A DNA stretch of 6,676 nucleotides from contig SKPY01000082.1 of NCBI GenBank assembly GCA_007119305.1, positions 1-6,676 of the forward strand, written 5' to 3'. Position numbers and translations under genes: made by a program. A model generated the notes under the pieces. That model had not been told where the DNA came from. It did not search any database and saw nothing but the letters and a program-made list of their open reading frames with translations. Within the stretch, counting starts at the first letter, position 1. Each line of letters begins with the position of its first letter. Below, piece after piece: positions 5,448-6,676 of this stretch. Source of the DNA: Nitriliruptorales bacterium (GTDB lineage Bacteria > Actinomycetota > Nitriliruptoria > Euzebyales > Egibacteraceae).

Positions 5448-6200
5448 CTACGGACGTCGGCGCCGTCTGCGCGGGCGCCGGCGACGGCGGTGGACCCGCG
5501 ACCAGAGCGCGGTCACCGCGCCGGCGACGAACCCGGCCACGTGGGCGAGGTAGGCGACGCCTCCCGCGGCCACCTCCTCGGCTCCGGCCGCGCGCAGCTC
5601 CCACAGGAACCACAGCCCGAGCACGATGACCGCCGGGACCTGCAGCGTGAGGAAGAACAGCGGCAGCACGACGACGGTCACGCGGGCGCCGGGGTAGAGG
5701 ATGAAGTACGAGCCGAGCACCCCGGCGATGGCTCCGGACGCCCCGATCAGCACGGAGGTCGAGTCGGGGTTGGCGGCCACGAACACGCCTGTGGCGGCGA
5801 CGCCCCAGAGCACGTACAAGCCCAGGTAGCGCAGATGACCGAAGCGGTCCTCGATGTTGTTGCCGAAGATCCACAAGAACAGCATGTTGCCGAGCAGGTG
5901 GAGCACGTCGCCGTGCAGGACCAGGCTGGCGAGGACGCTCAAGGCCAGCGACTTGTCCGGTACCGGTTCGAGGTCGCAGGCGCCCAGGGGCCCGCGCGTG
6001 AGCTGCTCTGCGTCGAGCGGGGCACCCTGCGTCAGCTCGGCGGGGATCGCCGCCCACTCCACATAGAACTGGGCCTGCGTGCAGCGATCGGCCGTCCACG
6101 GCTGCGCGAGGAAGAACACCGCCATCGTGCCGAGCAGGAGCAGGCGTGTGATCCACGGGGTGCGTTGCGCCGGGTTGACGTCGCCGACCGGGATGACCAT
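5448..6200 (-). CDS. rhomboid family intramembrane serine protease
   Basis: A 250-residue polytopic membrane protein. The rhomboid catalytic dyad is complete: Ser155 in GASG (153-156) and His220 in YLAHVAGF. The accessory HxxxN is H101-LLG-N105, in LHGDVLHLLGNMLFLW, with the preceding His96. Six hydrophobic segments are apparent at about 16-35, 99-118, 122-143, 149-169, 172-203 and 213-235. The extracytoplasmic loop after segment 1 contains Cys40 and Cys75, a possible disulfide. The protein opens with VIPVGDVNP, the usual bacterial rhomboid opening, and ends in an arginine-rich tail (11 Arg in residues 238-250), expected to be cytoplasmic. Rhomboids cleave transmembrane substrates within the membrane; no substrate is suggested here. 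Start: ATG at 6200 matches the family opening, with AGGAG 12 nt upstream (rather long). A GTG at 6221 lacks a ribosome site. It diverges from the phasin-like gene. Confidence 0.92.
   Translation of the reverse strand: MVIPVGDVNPAQRTPWITRLLLLGTMAVFFLAQPWTADRCTQAQFYVEWAAIPAELTQGAPLDAEQLTRGPLGACDLEPVPDKSLALSVLASLVLHGDVLHLLGNMLFLWIFGNNIEDRFGHLRYLGLYVLWGVAATGVFVAANPDSTSVLIGASGAIAGVLGSYFILYPGARVTVVVLPLFFLTLQVPAVIVLGLWFLWELRAAGAEEVAAGGVAYLAHVAGFVAGAVTALWSRVHRRRRRPRRRRRRP
5458..5480. terminator. possible hairpin at the TPR/rhomboid convergent end
   Basis: CGGCGCC (5458-5464) and GGCGCCG (5474-5480) form a 7-bp stem with a 9-nt loop. It starts 15 nt after the TPR stop and lies inside the arginine-tail codons of the rhomboid gene. 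With only 5 bp between the two stops, any terminator must sit inside coding sequence. No T-run follows, and the arginine-rich codons alone produce GC-rich repeats, so this is weak. Confidence 0.25.
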
Positions 6201-6294
6201 GAGACGGCAGGGCTCCTGCACGCGGGGGAACCGTGGGGCGCCGTAAGCCGCGTGCGGCGCTGCCCGGTTCCCTGGTCTGCGCGCCGCAGTGTCC

Positions 6295-6300
6295 TATGCT
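6295..6300 (+). promoter_or_regulatory. possible -10 box for the phasin-like gene
   Basis: TATGCT in the 162-bp divergent gap between the rhomboid and phasin-like starts matches four of six TATAAT bases and would place the transcript start about 55 nt before the GTG codon. The -35 region at 17-nt spacing (CTGGTC) is a poor match. The rest of the gap shows only a 7-bp direct repeat TGCTGCA (6297-6303 and 6316-6322) and no other clear site. Confidence 0.3.
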
Positions 6301-6362
6301 GCACTACATCGGGCGTGCTGCAACGCGCGCCGTGACCGTGAGCAACGACCCGGGAGGCCCAC

Positions 6363-6676
6363 GTGAACAAGGCTTGGCAACGCTACCTCGAGATGGCGAC
6401 AGGGGCGACGAACGTGACCCAGCGACGGGCCGAGCAGGTGGTCAAGAGTCTCGTGAAGCAGGGGGAGCTGGCGGCCGAGCGCGCTGAGAAGGCCGTCGAC
6501 GACCTGCTGCAGCGCTCCGAGGAGAACCGCAAGGCGGTGGCCAGCATCGTGCGGAGCGAGACGGAGCGCGCGGTGGGACGCCTCGGCCTTGCGCGTCAGC
6601 GCGACATCGATCGGCTCGAGCGCAAGGTCGAGCGGCTCGAAGCCAAGGTTGCGGGCGGCGCTGCCAAGAAGACGGC
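6363..6676 (+). CDS. phasin-like coiled-coil protein (5' part, runs off the window)
   Basis: The first 104 residues of an open frame that has no stop before the right edge. It begins MNKAWQRYLEMATG and continues as an almost uninterrupted charged helix: QRRAEQVVKSLVKQGELAAE (20-39), then DDLLQRSEENRKAVASIV, then the heptad-like DIDRLERKVERLEAKV (81-96), followed by AAKKT at the edge. This pattern matches the phasin/'polyhydroxyalkanoate synthesis regulator phasin' family (COG3937), where a coiled coil is followed by a lysine/alanine-rich tail; AAKKT looks like the start of that tail. Phasins coat storage granules, but many actinobacterial members are not shown to do so, and no PHA synthase is visible here. 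Start: GTG at 6363 with GGGAGG (6352-6357) 5 nt upstream; an in-frame ATG at 6393 is less well placed. Confidence 0.75.
   Translation, partial: MNKAWQRYLEMATGATNVTQRRAEQVVKSLVKQGELAAERAEKAVDDLLQRSEENRKAVASIVRSETERAVGRLGLARQRDIDRLERKVERLEAKVAGGAAKKT

Noticed and set aside
4918..6156. Long N-terminal extension of the DUF1015 frame
   Set aside because: It runs antisense through the TPR gene and out of frame through the rhomboid gene, is proline/arginine-rich, and family alignment plus ribosome site place the start at 4917.
6297..6322. Direct repeat TGCTGCA, 19 bp apart
   Set aside because: Only two copies of a 7-mer; one overlaps the -10-like box, but there is no third copy or symmetry to support an operator.
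5373..6335. 320-codon plus-strand open frame
   Set aside because: Antisense to the rhomboid gene, with no motif; the opposite strand has the complete rhomboid catalytic set.

Overview
The window is a high-GC stretch with G/C-biased codons, frequent GTG/TTG starts, short intergenic gaps and strong purine-rich ribosome binding sites. This fits an actinobacterium, perhaps a deep-branching class such as Nitriliruptoria or Acidimicrobiia. That placement is inference from base composition and gene content only; no rRNA or marker gene is present. Seven genes are complete and two run off the ends.

Layout. Positions 1-51 hold the last codons of an unidentified plus-strand gene. Positions 91-3590 hold a tight four-gene operon on the minus strand. 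In transcription order it encodes a RimB-type retropepsin-like protease, the ATP-grasp glutamate ligase RimK, an AstE/AspA-type zinc hydrolase with a C-terminal biotinyl/lipoyl-like domain and an acidic tail, and a metallo-beta-lactamase-fold hydrolase. Two of its three junctions are stop/start overlaps (TTGA and ATGA). The third is a 40-bp gap filled by two palindromes. Upstream, also on the minus strand, is a DUF1015 gene (3682-4917). A small TPR gene (5053-5442, plus) diverges from it and converges, with only 5 bp between stops, on a rhomboid intramembrane protease gene (5448-6200, minus). A phasin-like coiled-coil gene starts at 6363 (plus) and leaves the window.

How the genes may work together. 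RimK adds glutamates to a protein C-terminus (ribosomal protein S6 in Enterobacteria). RimB-type proteins are its usual partner proteases, and AstE/AspA enzymes belong to the M14 zinc-carboxypeptidase-like fold, which elsewhere includes enzymes that remove glutamate chains. Translational overlap of a ligase, a protease, a carboxypeptidase-like hydrolase and an MBL hydrolase suggests a write/trim/erase module for protein or peptide glutamylation. This is the most interesting feature of the window; the roles of the two hydrolases are inferred. The TPR, rhomboid and phasin genes look like separate transcription units.

No tRNA, rRNA, CRISPR array, insertion sequence or phage gene was seen. No gene-free stretch exceeds about 165 bases.
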